DNA of 64,000 bases from Smittia aterrima (Eukaryota > Arthropoda > Insecta > Diptera > Chironomidae), in contig CP093831.1 of the NCBI GenBank assembly GCA_033063855.1, positions 23,312,001 through 23,376,000 on the forward strand, read 5' to 3'. Shown here piece after piece: positions 46,401 to 61,400 of this stretch. Numbering within the stretch: position 1 is the first letter of the stretch; every line of letters starts with the position of its first letter. Made by a program: the position numbers and the translations under genes. The notes under the pieces were generated by a model. That model was not told the origin of the DNA and ran no database searches. It saw only the letters and a program-made list of their open reading frames with translations.

Positions 46401-49400
46401 TAAATTTACAGATGGAAACTGTCGTAATAGCTTTCTGTGTTCTCATTTCGTCGTCGTTGTCGTTTGCCAAAGCATGAAGAGGAAGACGATTTTAATATGC
46501 CAGAAGTGGCTCTCTAAGTACTCCTAACACCGACTAATCAATAAACTTTATTGGATGCTTTAAACACTGTCGTTTGTGACAATTGAAATTTAATCTCGAA
46601 TGTTTGACTTCATGCAAAAGGATGCTTTCATGATTATTATGATGATGATGATGCTAAGTTTGGGCAAGAAAATATTCAAATCAAATTATCAAGGGTCGAA
46701 AGCCAAAGCGAGGGATTTTTAAACAACAATCGCCTCGAGGCCGTGTTGCCATTGCGATTCCTTGTTTATTTTTCTCCCATTAACTTTGCTCAAATCTGAT
46801 GTTGATGAATTCCATTCCGAAAATTAAATTAATTCGCCTAATTGCGAATGCTCATGTTGGGATTTTTGTGTGTGTTGTTTGATTGATGGCGTTGTTCAAT
46901 TGACTTACCTTTGTCATTTAATCATGGATTTTTAATTATAAAATATATTTGCTCGCAGACACTTGATAGGTTTATGGCTTTTCATTCGAAGTAAAACCAC
47001 AACTGAACCCCAAGCACTTTTACGAATGAAAAGCCATTCATTACCTTCGTTCTCAAACTGCTCTAACTTTTGCTATTATAGTGAAGCGATCAGTTTAATT
47101 AATTCAATAACTTTTTGTTGCTGCGCAAAATCTGAACATAAACCGTTCGCTTTTCATTTTGAGTTGATTTATGTTCGCTTTAAAATTGCACAATTGATTT
47201 TTTTACAACAATTCTGATAATGCTCCTTTTGTTCATTTTTCGAACAGTGACCCGCTTACGTGAGCAGTGGGATGAGACATCGAATTGCGTTATGAAGCGA
47301 AAATCGGAACTGGTTGCCATGTTAGGCGATTCACAAAGGTTTGTAATGATCTTAATTATTTTGATTTCTAGAAGTATTTAAGACGCAGCTGAAGCAAAAC
47401 GCTTCATTAGAAATCGATTAGTTTATTAATTTCCGATGAACTTTCTGTTGATCAAACTTCTTCTTTTTCCATTTTGATTTTCGTACATTCACGTTGACCA
47501 GATATGAAGCGAAGCGTCAGGAAATCGAAGCCTGGCTCATGCGGATGGAGAGTCGATCAGAGAGGATGGGAACTTCAGAGACACAGTCTGATGTTTTGGA
47601 CTTTTCCGTTCTCGATTCACAGCAGAAGGAACAAAAGGTTAGACATACATAAATTTACTTTCCGTTTTTTATGACAGTTCATGAAATATTTATGTCCCTC
47701 CGATACAGAACTTCCACGCCGAATTGCACACCTACAAGCATCACATCGAGCTTTTCAATCAATTAACGCAAAAGCTTATTGCTGTCTATCCCGGAGATGA
47801 CACGTCACGGATAAAACGCATGACGGAGACCGTTAATCTTAGGTAAGGTTCACGTTTCTTTCAATTCAACCCTCGCCTTCGACCAAATTCCCTTTCATTA
47901 AGAGCTTTTCCTTTCACTCTTTTGTTTGGCCGAGAAGAAAGGAAATTGAGTTTGGAACAGTCGAGATAATCAGCTGGGAATTTTCAGTTTTCCCCAATCT
48001 CTGTACGACGACTGTTAAGCTCGTTCTAAATCGTCGAATAAAAGCAGCCATTTTTGCAATTGTTGTGTCGTGCCAACAACTGAGCACTTTCATACGGCTC
48101 GATGCATCTCTCTCGTTGCCTAAATCATGATAAAATGTTTTATTTGTTTGCAGATATAAAAATTTGAACAATACAGTGGCGACGCGTGCCAAAAATTTGC
48201 ATGCGGCTGTTCACTCGCTGCAATCGTTTGATAAATCCGTGGATCAAGTAAGTTTTTCGTCGAAGTCTCTTCTCAGGCTAATTGAATGATTTTAATTAAA
48301 CATTTTCATTAAAAGTTCTTGGCGTGGCTGAGCGAAGCAGAGTCGTTAAGTGAAACAGTTGAGTCGATGGTAAGAAAAACAAAATTTCTTCTTGGAAGGT
48401 AAATTGTATTTTTTACTTTTCTATTTACTTTAGACATCCGAAGGCGGCGAAATTGAACCGAAAGCTCTTGTGAATTTAAAGGTGAGTCTCAACATAAACA
48501 TTTTCATTTAAAATTTTGTGGTGAAAAGCGTTGGAAAAGCTCGTCAGTTGCAGTTTTCCTCCGATAGATGTCAACGCGGTCGAATTTTCTTTTCTTTTCA
48601 ATTCCGTTAACCCAAATTTCCTCGTCGACATTGAAAAGAAGAAAATCTCTTATGCATTCTCATGAATGGGAACATAAATTTGATTTTTTTTACCGCATCT
48701 TGCGCTCTCATCTGAATGCGTACGAAGGCAGTGAAGAGTTTAGCGGAAGATAGCGAGTGATTCATGTTTATGAGATTGTGGGTCTGAATTCTTTTTGTGG
48801 CTTTTCGTTTCAATGACAAAGCCAATGAAAACGCAAAGCACTAAAAAAGCGATTTCCATATCACTCGCAATAAACTCTCCCGTGAGCGTATGCTGAAGAT
48901 TTGAAATCTTCTTCCACATGAGTAACATTTATGAATTCGTTTGCATACGCTGAGAAAACAAAAGTTCGGCGCTGAAATCGAGGACAGTTTTTAATTAAAT
49001 TTAATGACACGGAAAATTGTGCTTTCGATTATCGTGTTCGCACATGCTTTGCGTTTGCTTCAGAGGGAAATTCTTGTGTGGATTTAAATTTAAATTTGTT
49101 TTTGTTTCATTTTTGTTAATTGTCGACGATATGGTTTAATGTCGAGAGTGAGAGCTTATTTCTTCGATCACTCTTAATGTTATTGATTGGATCTAAGTTC
49201 GAGAATTTGTTGCTGCTTCTTAATTGAAGTCTCTGTGGTTTCGATTGCAAATAAAATATTGAACGAGAAAGCAGAATCGGAATCGAGAATTTGCTTAACA
49301 AATCCGGAGGAAAAATGTCAAATTGTCAATAAAAATCTGTTGAGCTTCGTTCTCTCTCGATTGTTTCATTTCCACATTTTACGAAGCTGATTTGCTTATT

Positions 49401-52400
49401 TATGTTTCGTGTCTTCAACCGCTTCAACCCGAAAGAGAAAAGTTTAGTGCAATTCGAGCAAATCAAGTTTTTATTTTCGGTAGTTTGACACATTTGCCAC
49501 AGAATCCACAAATTTACTAAATCTGATAGAAGCTATAAATAGAAAGGCTTTGTTGTAAACTAAAATCTTCGGAAAACCTTTTAAAAATGATTTAGGCCCA
49601 CGCCATGTTTAAATTGACTTGAGTTGCTTCGTGTTCGAGTGAAATTTGCTGAAGGCGATTGTTCGATCACGGTCGGTGGTCCCTTAATTAAAATCGCCTC
49701 GATACGAATCGACACTTCAAACTGTGTAACTTTGGCTCATTTATCGAATCAGCTTGAATCCAGATTACTTTTCAAACGAAACCTTTATGCGACATCGTAT
49801 TAATAGAAGGGCCGACCCGTTAACAAGTGCGTGCTCTACTGGAAACGTGTTTTTAGGACGAACAATAATTCATTTTTCAGTGGAAATCCTGCGGATTACC
49901 GACCCGTTGTTTACAAGAGCTCATTGTCCGGCCTTGCTCGTTCATTCAATGAATGTGAACTAAAATCAATGAAGCTTTCTTGTTTTTGTTTTCTGCCAGA
50001 TTTAACAAGCAAATTGGAAATAATTGCAATCATTTAAATGAAGTTCAAGCAATCCAACAAGTTATCGAGTGATATCTTAAAGCTTGTTCTCAAGTCGTCA
50101 GTTACATGCTTGTTGAGCTCACAGCTATTTGATTTATTTCCTCTTTTAAGTTATTAATTGCCACTTCTGGCTTGATGCAACGACTTTAATGGCACTTTGA
50201 AAGCTAAATTTCATTTCAAACTTTCTCTGCTCTCAAGAACTTTTCCTACTCGAATAATTTACGTCAAAAGCAGGAAGCGCAGCGAATTTCTCACATTTTT
50301 TTCTTTCTTCGTTTAAAAAGTTTGAATATTTTTTTTGCGCTTGCAACATCAAGTGCCTCAACTCGTTTGCTTCATGAGAGTCTAGAGAGAGAGGAAAAGT
50401 TTCGATTTATTCAATTATGATAACGGCGACGAAGTTGCTTCTGTTATGGAAATTCAATCGGGTCCACTCGGCTTCTGCTTCAATGTCCTTAAGGCACTCT
50501 CTGCAAACAAAGCGTCAGATTTTTTTTTATCATGGAATTCAAAATATCAAAGAGAATGAGAAACGGAATTTAATAATATCCAGAAGGCGCTCTGCGGACT
50601 GATAAAGAAGTCGAACAAACTGAACTTCTCGTTAGTCAAATCACAAGCGTTTCTCTTTATCATCACTGTGATGCATAAGTGGCGCTTAACACAGAAACGA
50701 ATTCGAATAAATGCTCCAGAAGTTTTGCTGCTTCTGCTGAAGATCAAAGGAAAAAAAAGTATGAGATTCAAAACAGATGAAAATCCGATTCAGTTTTTAA
50801 TTAATTTTCTCTCGTACTACAGAAGCAATCAGAATTTTAAAACAACTTCATCAACATAAATAATTTTCTACTCGATTCTGTTTATAAATCTCTCGATTTT
50901 AAAGGATTCATTGAATTCTTCTTGGAAATGAAAATCAAAACAAGAAAATCTCTTAATCGAAATGCTTGTGCATAGTCTGCTCGATGTTCCGGCATTCCAA
51001 CAGTCAGCAGTTCATTCATGAATCAGCAAAGAACTCTCTCGCGTAGGTTTAAGCTAATATCGACCTTGTCTGGTGTTCTTGAAAAACATTCGGCAATCAT
51101 TGAAGGTTTTTCCACTCTCTCGAGAGAAAGAAAATGAGAAATGATTTTTCCTGAGAGAACGAGAGAGAGAATGTTACTTGAGCTGCTGTGATAATGATGA
51201 TGATTCTGATCATGACTTCACTCTTCTCATTCAGCATCACAGAGATTTGTTGATGTTGAGGAAAAACCGACAATCGCGTGCTCAGTTGTAGCATTGAAGC
51301 GCGTCTGTTAACATCATAATGCGGTTCCGCGAGTTAAAATTTCTCCTTACACTTTGCATTCCTCTCTAAGCTGCCTCTGTGTGAACTCAATCGCTGGACC
51401 TCAGTGCGGTTAATAAATTATTGATTTTTAAGAGGCAGAAAAAAAAGGATTCAAAATCATTCGCTCCGACAAACACATGTGGATTACGCGTTCGACAAAG
51501 GATTTATTTTTACGGCAAAACCTTCTGGATTATAAAAAGTGAATCGCCTTTCATGAGAATCTCCGTCGATTTGTGTTTGAAAGGACTTTTATAGTTTACA
51601 TGGAAACGCTCCAGTTACTTAAAAATCACTTTGATGAACATTCCGCTGCTGTCATTTCGCAATTCTATTTGGATTATTCTGTGGAGCAGTGAATGACGAA
51701 GCTTTGAGGCTTCTAACGTTTAAGTGTGACTTTGACATTATTTTATCATCAACGTGAGCTGGTTTCAAAAGGATTACTCACCTTGAAGAACAAACAAACT
51801 CGTCGTCCTTGGAGAGAAGAAGTCTTGTGGAAGAAAAATTGTAAAGAAAAACTTTAATTAGTTGTGGAAAGTGGGGCGAGGAAGAGAGAGAACGCTTGGA
51901 GCTTTTATGTGCTAACATTTTAACGCGGCCTATTAATCATATTCGCTCGTCGCTGTTTTATTCCTTTGGGCTTATGCTGCCGTTGACGGTGGATTAAGCA
52001 TAAAACACCGAGGAACAACGCTGTAGCTTGTCACCACTCACGCTCGCTTTAATTAATATTTATTGGCCCGTTGCAATTAATTTAATTTTTTGTTTTCCCT
52101 GAATTTTTCACGCTCGTAAACCGGAGACTTTTTGGTTTATTTTAACACGGAACAGTTCGACAGCAGTGTCACAGTTAAATGAAAATTTAAATTAACAAAT
52201 TAAACATTTAAACGTAATTAGCGAATGATGGCAAAATGTCATTAACGCACTGCATTTAATTAGCGAGATTGTCAATTTTAAATTAAAAAAATTCTCGAAT
52301 GAAAAAAGTATTTTTTATTGCCCGAAATTTTTATCCGTCGACCTCTGTTTACTGTAAACGGCGGTTCAGAGATGGATTAAGTGACTACAATTCTGGACAA

Positions 52401-55400
52401 CAAACAAAAACATAATAAAATTGATGGAAAAAGTTTTCGCGTTTTTCCCATCCGCTTAGTGCTAAGAGGAAAATTGTTTGCCTTTTAAAATTGAATCAAT
52501 GGATGAGCGAACGGTTTCGATGTGACACGAGAGAGAATCTGCGGAAACAAATTTAATAAAAGTGATGCCGATGTTAATTTCCTTGATAGACTTTTTCACT
52601 TCGTTACGAAATTTCGCTGCTGCTCGAGTTCACCGACGAGTCAAGTTTGTTTAATTTTCTTCGTGATCTTTTAATTTGCTTTAAATTGGAAAGTCACAGA
52701 TCCGTCAATAGAGGCGAAGACTTGGCAAGATGTTGTCGACTAGGCTGATTAATCTTTAAAGTCTACGATGAGATGAGAAACTTCTTCGCTTGGAAAAAGA
52801 AAACTTTTATTTAGCGATGAAGTCACGCAATATTGTGTTTCACGAAGATGAAGTTTCAACTCGGCAAAAAAGCGCTTCGAAGAAAAGATTCTCAATTTTC
52901 ATAATTTTTCCTTTCATCGCGAACTTTGTAGAAGAAAGAAATTTATTTTGTTATTTTAAAGTTTCGAAATTATAATTTTCTCGAATAAATTTCCTTAAAT
53001 TGCAACACGACGAAGTTTAAACTAAGAAATTAATGAAACTGCAGCATCGGAGAAGCTCAGACAGAGAGAAATTGTCCATCAAACAATTTAAAACAGCCAT
53101 CGACATAGCCAAAGGCAACTCAAGGAAAAACTAAAACAGAAACAATCACAAAAAGCTTTCAATTAATGAAAAACATTTTAAATATTTTATTGCGAGAATT
53201 TGTGCATTTTATGCCGGCTCGAAGAGAAAACTCAATCGAACAAAAGGCTTGCGAATCTCATCCGAAAATAAAAGCGACGAGACGAAAAATATAAAAGCAA
53301 ATAAACTGAAATGTTTGTTCAATTCTGAAATGAAAAGTTTTGTAGTGTCGATGGTGAAACACGAAAGTCCATTCTCGGTTTTGTGATCGAAGGAAGAAAA
53401 CATTTCAAAAACAAATTTGCTGTGACAGAATTTTAAATGCGCATAAAGCTCCAAGTTTGCGTTCCTCCGAGATCGTCTCCTGACAAATCAAACTTTCTAT
53501 TCCGACAGTGAATCGACTAAAGTGAAGAAGTTTCATCGATTTTTTAAATGAAGCAACATTAACGAAGAGTGGAACGAGAAAATTGTGAGAACTTCGTGTC
53601 GAACGAGAGTTTAATTATTCACAATTGATAACGACAGTGAACGAATCATTAAAAATTCTCGAAAGATTTATGATCTGTTTGCTGGTGGTAGCGTAAATTG
53701 CGCAACGATGATTCGATAAAATGAATGTTTTGTGTTGAAATCGGATTAAAAGCGAAGGAATTCATCGTCAATTCGAAAAGTTCAGACGTGGATGTGATAA
53801 GAAAATCGAGATTCGTGATAGCGAGAGCTTCGAGTAATTTTTCTGGTGATAAAAACCTTCGTTCGCAACATCATTCCACTTAGTTACGTGACAAAGATTG
53901 GAACATGTCGCAAATATTAGATTTTAAAGTTGCAACTTTAATCAAACTACGCAAAGAGCTCGACCTTGTTGACCCGTTCTTGTGTGTGCAAATGCCGTAG
54001 GGATTGAGTGTTGCAATTAAACCCAAAGTCAAATAGAACGAGGACGCAAAAATGGCATCGAATCCAATTTATCAACAAAACGGCAATCATGCCAACGGCA
54101 AAAGCTCTCAAATTCCTCCGTTCACCGCCAACAATGGCAGCACACTTCACAAGAGTTCAAGTTCACATTTTATGATTCCAAATAATCAAATGAATAATGG
54201 AAAGGTCGATCCAAGTATGCCACCTCCAAATGGCTATCGTGTTGCTCCGTCGAAGTGTCCCACCAAAGCCGAAATCGACTATCATCTCGAGAACTTTATA
54301 ATGAGTCGAAAGATTGCACTCAATGGTGGAAACGAGCTTAGAATCGACGATAAAAACATTTCACTCCATCTAAACAATCCGTTCACACCATCGCCTTATG
54401 CCCAACATCAGCAGCCGCCGCATCAACAGAAAATTTTTATGCAACAGCAGCAACCGTCATTTCCGAATAATTTACACTTTAGCGAAACAATCAATGAAAC
54501 GACTCTGGATCAATCACGGCCTAAACGTCCACACTCCATCGCTGTGTCATCTCCAATCAATCTTAATACGTCCCTCAATAATGATCTCAATGTAGCGACT
54601 CTGACTCGTAGACAGAAGATAACCACGCCGAACATTGTGACCGGTGGCATGATGAATAAAATTACGACAACCGCAGCTGGTGAGCAGAAGGTGAATCCGC
54701 AGTACTGTTCGCCTATAAACTTTGCGCAATTAAATCACTTTAATGGGAATGGAAGTTCGCCAAGTCCCGGGCGAATGCAGGCGCCATTTCGGTCCCTTAA
54801 AAGTGAGTTTTCCTTATACACTCCGCCCTCTCCAGTTGCGGTGAGTGAGGCGAACGGTCATCAGCAGAATCAGCCGCCCAATGTTCCCCAACGGAGATCT
54901 CAAAGCATTCCTCGCCAGGTGATAGCACAAAACTTTTCAGTTACTAATGGCCAACCAGTTTCGGGCACGCAAACCCTGAATCGTCCACGAAGCCTCGACA
55001 GATACAGCAATGTTGGTATGAGAACAACAAATGCACATTCTTCGCCTCACAATCAGAATGTAAGTGCAATGAAGCAATCCATTACTTTCCACGGACAGCA
55101 AATGCTAAACCAAGCTTGCTATCAGAACGAAATTTACGAAGAAGTCGGGCAACACATGAAGCAGCAGCAAATGAAGAAGGATCGACCGATTTCCTTTGCA
55201 TATGGAACAGTTCCGGAACAAGTTTATTTAGAAAATCAGCTAAGAATGTACCAAGAGCAGTTGAAGAACATAACTGAGAGTATGAAAAAGTATCAAGAGC
55301 AATCACGGATCCTGAGCGAATTGAAACGACAACAAACACTTGAGCGACAGAAATCATCTGTTCCGACTTCGAAAAGCGACTCGAAGCTTTCGCAAACTCT

Positions 55401-58400
55401 CAAACTTAGCTCAACAACGAGTTTAAATTCTGTCGCTGATGAAGTACAAACGCCATCACATCAGCTTCGTTTATTTTTAGACAACATTCGGAACTCAATC
55501 AAAGAACCGTCGTTTGAAAACGACGTCAGCGATCATGAGTCGGATGGAAATGGCTCAAAATCAGATGCGGCGATGAAAGTTGTAAACAAACCGGATGAGA
55601 AAATAAACGCTCACGCGTCGAAGCCAAATAATGTTGAGGTCAAGACGCCGTCGGATAAGCTGCGTCTGTTTCTCGATGCAATTCGTCACAATCAAAACAT
55701 CGAAACACATCAAAGGACGGACGTGCCCAAAGCGATACCTGAAGCCAACGAAGAAACTTTCGAGATGAAAAGAAGTGAAACCTTCTCGCAAGTGACAGAT
55801 AACATAAAGTTACTTAATCAGGACTTGGAATCGTTTAACGACAACTCGAACGTTATAAGCATTTCTAAAAACATGGACCAAATCCTCGACGACTTCAACC
55901 GAATGGCGTCGTTGCTAAAGACAAACAACTCCGTGGATTATTTACAAAAGTGCTCGGAAGCGTTGAAACAAACGACAGAGCAGATACGACAGTTGAACGG
56001 CAACAATTACTCATCGGATGACAGTTCGTGTAGTACAACGCCAGGAAGTATTCGCGAAGCCGTTCAGAGTCTTCTGCAAGAGCCTCGCAACGGCTTTCAA
56101 ATCATGGACGACAGAATGTCAATATTTATCGACATCATGGAACAACAAGACAGATTCAGTCAGGTAATCATTTTAAGATCTCTCTATTTCCCCGGCATCG
56201 CATATGCGGCCCAATAAACGAGATGGAAATTGATGATGGGTTAAACCATTCGCCCTCGAGAGCGAAGGCAAAAGAATGATGCGTGTGGGTGCTTGGGTTA
56301 TCTCGTCTTTCATACTTCGACATCAATATCCCATTTACAACACGCATCTTAAGCAAAACTTACTCTCTTCGACAAACCAATCAATTAATCTTCATTCAAT
56401 TTTCCGCTTCTTCTTTGACACGAGCTCCCTCTCCCCTTTTCTCAATTCCTCAAGGATCGATGAAGGGAAAAACGTTTTTGTGGAGTGAGTGACAAAGTTT
56501 GTCGAATGATTTTTTCCTTTGAAGTTTCTAAGTAAATCAGCAAAACTTATTAACATTTCAGTTTAGTGTTAGACGCATCAAAGCCAGACATCGACAAATG
56601 TTTATTTAATCTAATACTGCGATTAGCCAACGCGGAGAGCAAAAACTGGCAAATGATTTTCTCATCTTCTCAGTTGATGATTATGTCCGATCAGTTCTTT
56701 TAATTGACAACCTTGAATGAGTGATAGTTTAGTTTATAAACAATCCATCAACACGAGAATGTGTTGTTTGAGATTGTGTCCATTAAGTTTTTCTCATAAA
56801 CTTGTTTTATATTTATTTGTCTGTAAGTCTGTCTGCTTTTAAAGAGGCGTGGCTAATTTAAAGTTCTTTAAAATTAAACTTTGTTATCAATTTCTTCTTT
56901 TTTTCTATCAAAAAAAAACTTTTTCATCTGTTGCAAGAAGATGAGGACAAACTTTTCACTTCACACGAGATAAACTACATTTATTATCTTGAAATTTTGG
57001 TAAATAGCTTCGGCTGAGAATATTACGTGAGATTATGCATCGTCTGTTGCCGATTTGCAAACAATAGAAAGAGTTTTGAGCCTTTAAACAAAAAGTTCTA
57101 AATGAGATTATCTTGTGCAACGTCCGCCTCACTTCCACTTAAATTACGACTCTTTGTGATGTTTTTAATTATGTCTGAACGAGAAACGAAATCCACTTTG
57201 TAAGCGTTTCAGATGGGACGCTTCAGATAACCCAATTTTCATGTTGTGTTCATGCTTCGCATTCACTGCTACTTTTCTGCTTTATATTTTGGCACAAAAG
57301 CACGACCGAAACGACTAAAAAGGAAGCTGAGCTTTACGAGAATGTAATTTGTGAAAATTCTAAGCTACTCAACTACATTTTTCAACCTAACGAAGCTTGC
57401 TGGTAACAAAAGAGCTCACAGGGAGGCTGAAAGCTAATAAAACGATTGCAAATATTTGCCAAAAACAAACTTCAAATATTGTTGCTGTGAAAAAGTTTAA
57501 CACCTGACGCTGAAACGTTTATGGAGCATTTTTTTTAAGATCTCACGTTTCCGCTTCATTTTGTTACCAGCAAAGCCAAAACGTTTGTGAATGCTTGAAA
57601 TATCTTCGCGCTCTCTTTATTTAACGGGAGACAGTCGAATGGAGGGAGCACAAATAAAACCTGTTGAAAGGCAAAGAAAAGCACAAAAGTGAGAAGAGAT
57701 AAAGGAACAAAAAATACTCCGCGACATCGTAGTCGTGAAAATCATAAAAGAAAAAAGCTTAAACGTGAAAGTTTTTTTTCCCTGTGAAGGATGCGATGAG
57801 CTTTATTACACTTCGTTGCGTAAATAACCGTGAAACATGTTTTATGAAACTTGATGAGTTTAAGCCGATAACGATGTAAATGTCGGGATGGGATTATTGG
57901 ATTTGCACGTTAATTGATTAACGTGAACATGACTTGATGCTGCATCATGAAATATTCCATTCTGAACTCTAAAAAGTTTCATTAAATATTTGTTAGAAAC
58001 TTGTTAACAGATAATTTTATCGCTGTTATGTTTTCAGTGAACAAATAGGAAATCGATGATACGTTAAAAGCGCGAAATTAATGATAAAACATCAACCGCA
58101 GTCGAATGAGATTTCATTGCGTTTTAATTTCGCTGCTTCCCAAACACAAAACTGAACCATCAATCGAATTGACGTTCAATGACGATTATGTTGAGGATAC
58201 TTAACATCGTCAATGAAAATTACTTTTAATTAGAATCGTTGTTAATGAGATTTTATCGATTTTGGTTTGAAAACAACGAGCAATTGCGACGACGGTGATT
58301 AAGCAAAATCCACAATCCTCCTCGGAAAATATTTCGAGTTTTCATTCTTCGCCCAAAAACCTCAAGCTGCGCCATGTTGTGCCGATGTATGGCTCAGTCA

Positions 58401-61400
58401 TTCAACTGGCATTTATCAAGCTATTTCTTTCCATTGCATTGTGAACGAGCATGAAAGCGTTGCGTCATGCCTAGCCAAATAAAAGTTTTATAAATATATT
58501 TCTCCGTCGTTTGAATCCCGCTGGGATTTCTCTCTCGGATTTCCGTCTTCTCCTCATTCAGCGCTTTCTGTTCCGAACTCATGAGCAAATGAGAGTCGTA
58601 AAATATTTCACACCATTGCCAATGATAACAACGATCAATAAATTAGTTTGTTTCATCCCGTTTTCCGTAATAAAAATTTTCCCATTTGTTGTGAATGTCC
58701 GTTCATAATTGATAAAGAACGACTGCACATTAGTCGACAAATGTCCAATTAAAGTTAATTACATTTCTAGATTGTGACACATTTTCACTCATAATTTACT
58801 TCCTCCCTTTTGCATTGTCCCTTCGACCGGAAGTTCAAGAGGATGAGTTGGTCGCAAAACTTTTGCTGAAAATGGAATTTTTAATTTTATTTATTCAGGT
58901 TCAGTTAGACGAGAGAATGAAACACTCGAGCATGTGAAGAATGTCTGACTGAGAGTTTATCATGCAAAGAGTAAAACTTTGTGGTACGAATAGCTTTGGA
59001 TAGCTTCGTCGCTTGCTTGAGCTGGAGGACAGGGAACATGATCTAAATAAACAAGAGAAAACTATGCGGAAAGCTTCCACAGAAGACTCTCGAGAATGTT
59101 GTTGAGGAATTCGTGTCGTTGACGAATTTTTTACGATCTTTGCTTTGAAGAATAGCAGGAAAGAAAAGTTAAATATTTCACAGGAAAAGTTCAATTGCTT
59201 TTCACAATTTCCTTCGACCACTTCAACAAAGAATTGCTTCACCAGGAGAATGAGATTGCGTGATGTTACGAATTGATTTTCTCAGCGTTCGTTCGAGATT
59301 TCCATTAAAGGGTCGAAGTGAAATGAATTCGTGTGAGAGAATCTCGAAAAGAATTAAGAGCAACTCGATATTGAAAGCTTTTCATCATTTACTTCACAGC
59401 AAGATGAAAACGAAAGAAAATCTTTTCTCCTCACATTCACGATGATGTCGTTTCAGACTCGAATGTTTCAATTGTTCGAGTTCTTTCATTCATTCTTCAA
59501 CAACTCATTGTAATCACGATTTTTATGCGCTTTTCACGAGAAGAACTATTTTGAATTGTTCTTGAGTGCAATCGATTAGTGATGAATGGAGTTAATTCTC
59601 GTTCACTTTAAATTGCTCAAACAAATGATGACGAGTTTGCAGATTGTAACAATGTCTCAATCAATTATAGTTGAGAATGTTTTCTCACTCAGACATCGAA
59701 TCCAATTAGACTTTCTTCCTTTTTTCGACACTAAGTCCATTAAGTTCCTTTCGCAATTATTCTTCTAACAAACTTCATCGCATTAGTCTCTAAGAGAAAA
59801 ATCGTAAAATAATTGCGAGTCGGCTCAATTAATTAATGTTTTCCTGACAAATGATTAATTGATTCTCCTAATCCCAACTTGTTGAGAGAGAGAAAGAAAT
59901 ACTCGATTGTTTCGGGTCACAATCAGTGTCCTAATTGGTTTTTGATTAACTTGGAATTGCCTGGAATCTCGGTAAAGATATTTTTACAAGTCGATGAGAG
60001 GGAAAGAGTCAGTCGCCTTGGAAAATATTCTAAAGCTTTGCCAACTTGAACATGAAAACTCAATTTTAGTGGCCAAAGCATTTAAATGATTTAGCCTTGA
60101 AATTTTCAGCTTCCAAGCGAGAGAAAACTCAATTCTGCAAAAGACTTTAACCGATTGCCAAAGCTAACGTTACGTTGTTGGATTCATTGAAATTGGCAAT
60201 AAATTCACTCGCCTTCTGTGTTGTCGATTCAAGATCATTCTTCTACTCTTCGGATGGGAGCGAACACAATGTGCATGACTGGACAGCAATTGGCAATTCA
60301 ATTCAATTTTAAGACTTGAAAACAAATGGCTTGCAACTGTCGATGTCGTTTGCTCTCATCCTTTTCCTTCCTTTATCTATTTGTCGCGAATGCTCTGCAG
60401 GCATTTCAATCGAACTTTTTGGGAGGAGCAATGCAGAGAGTCCATTCTCATATTTATAAGAAAACAATCTTTCAAAACGATTTGTTCCAACTGCAACTGA
60501 CAACGAAACGCTTTTAAAACTTGTCCTCTTGAATCAGAACGTGAACTAATATTTTTCTTTCATTTTTTTCCAGGTGAGTTATCAGAACAGAAATCCGAAT
60601 TCTACAGAATATTCCAAGCGTTTTGAGGTATTGTTTGAACATTTGTTTTAATTAAAATTCATGCTTTTGACAAATGTTTAGCGAGCGAGAAAAAAAATTC
60701 AAATACGCATCTGAACGTGAAAGTTTCATCAGAAAAAATAATGAGATTTTCGTTTGCGACGAACAAAACTAAACATTTGTCTAGAAAAAACTTATGCAAT
60801 TCGTTTGAAATTGCATTGCATGATACGAAGCAGACGAGCAAAGCCTGACTTGATATGAGACGCAATTTAAACTATCATAACAATGACAGAAGAGATTTTC
60901 CCTCAATCTCTGTCTCGCTTTCAATAAAAGCTTTCTATCGACGTGTTCTAGTAAAATATGTTGAGTTACGTACTCGGCGAAGTGTTTTGTGACAGTCCAC
61001 AAGATGAATCTTCAATCGTTACTGACAGACAGAGAGACAGAAACGTATTCTTCTAATTTATTTCGGAAGCTTATGATTTAAAAATTCTCTTTTTCCTCAA
61101 TTTCTGTTTTACTTTCTTTGTTGCAATAAATCCTGAAAATACAACTTTTTCTCGCTTCTCTGAGCCAGAATAAAATCTTGTCTCCTTTATGGAAATTCGT
61201 CATTTGTTCGGTAAAGTGCAAGAGTTTAAAACTCTTTCGAAGTGAACTTGTTAAATTCAATTTAAATTTTGTTTTCTTCGTAACCAAATCAATATTGATG
61301 TCGATGCCTGAAGCGTTTACGACGAGTGTGAGAAAAGTTTTGTTGGGTCTTCGTCGACTTCCGGTTAAGGAAGGAAAATTCAATCTTCATGAAAACAATC

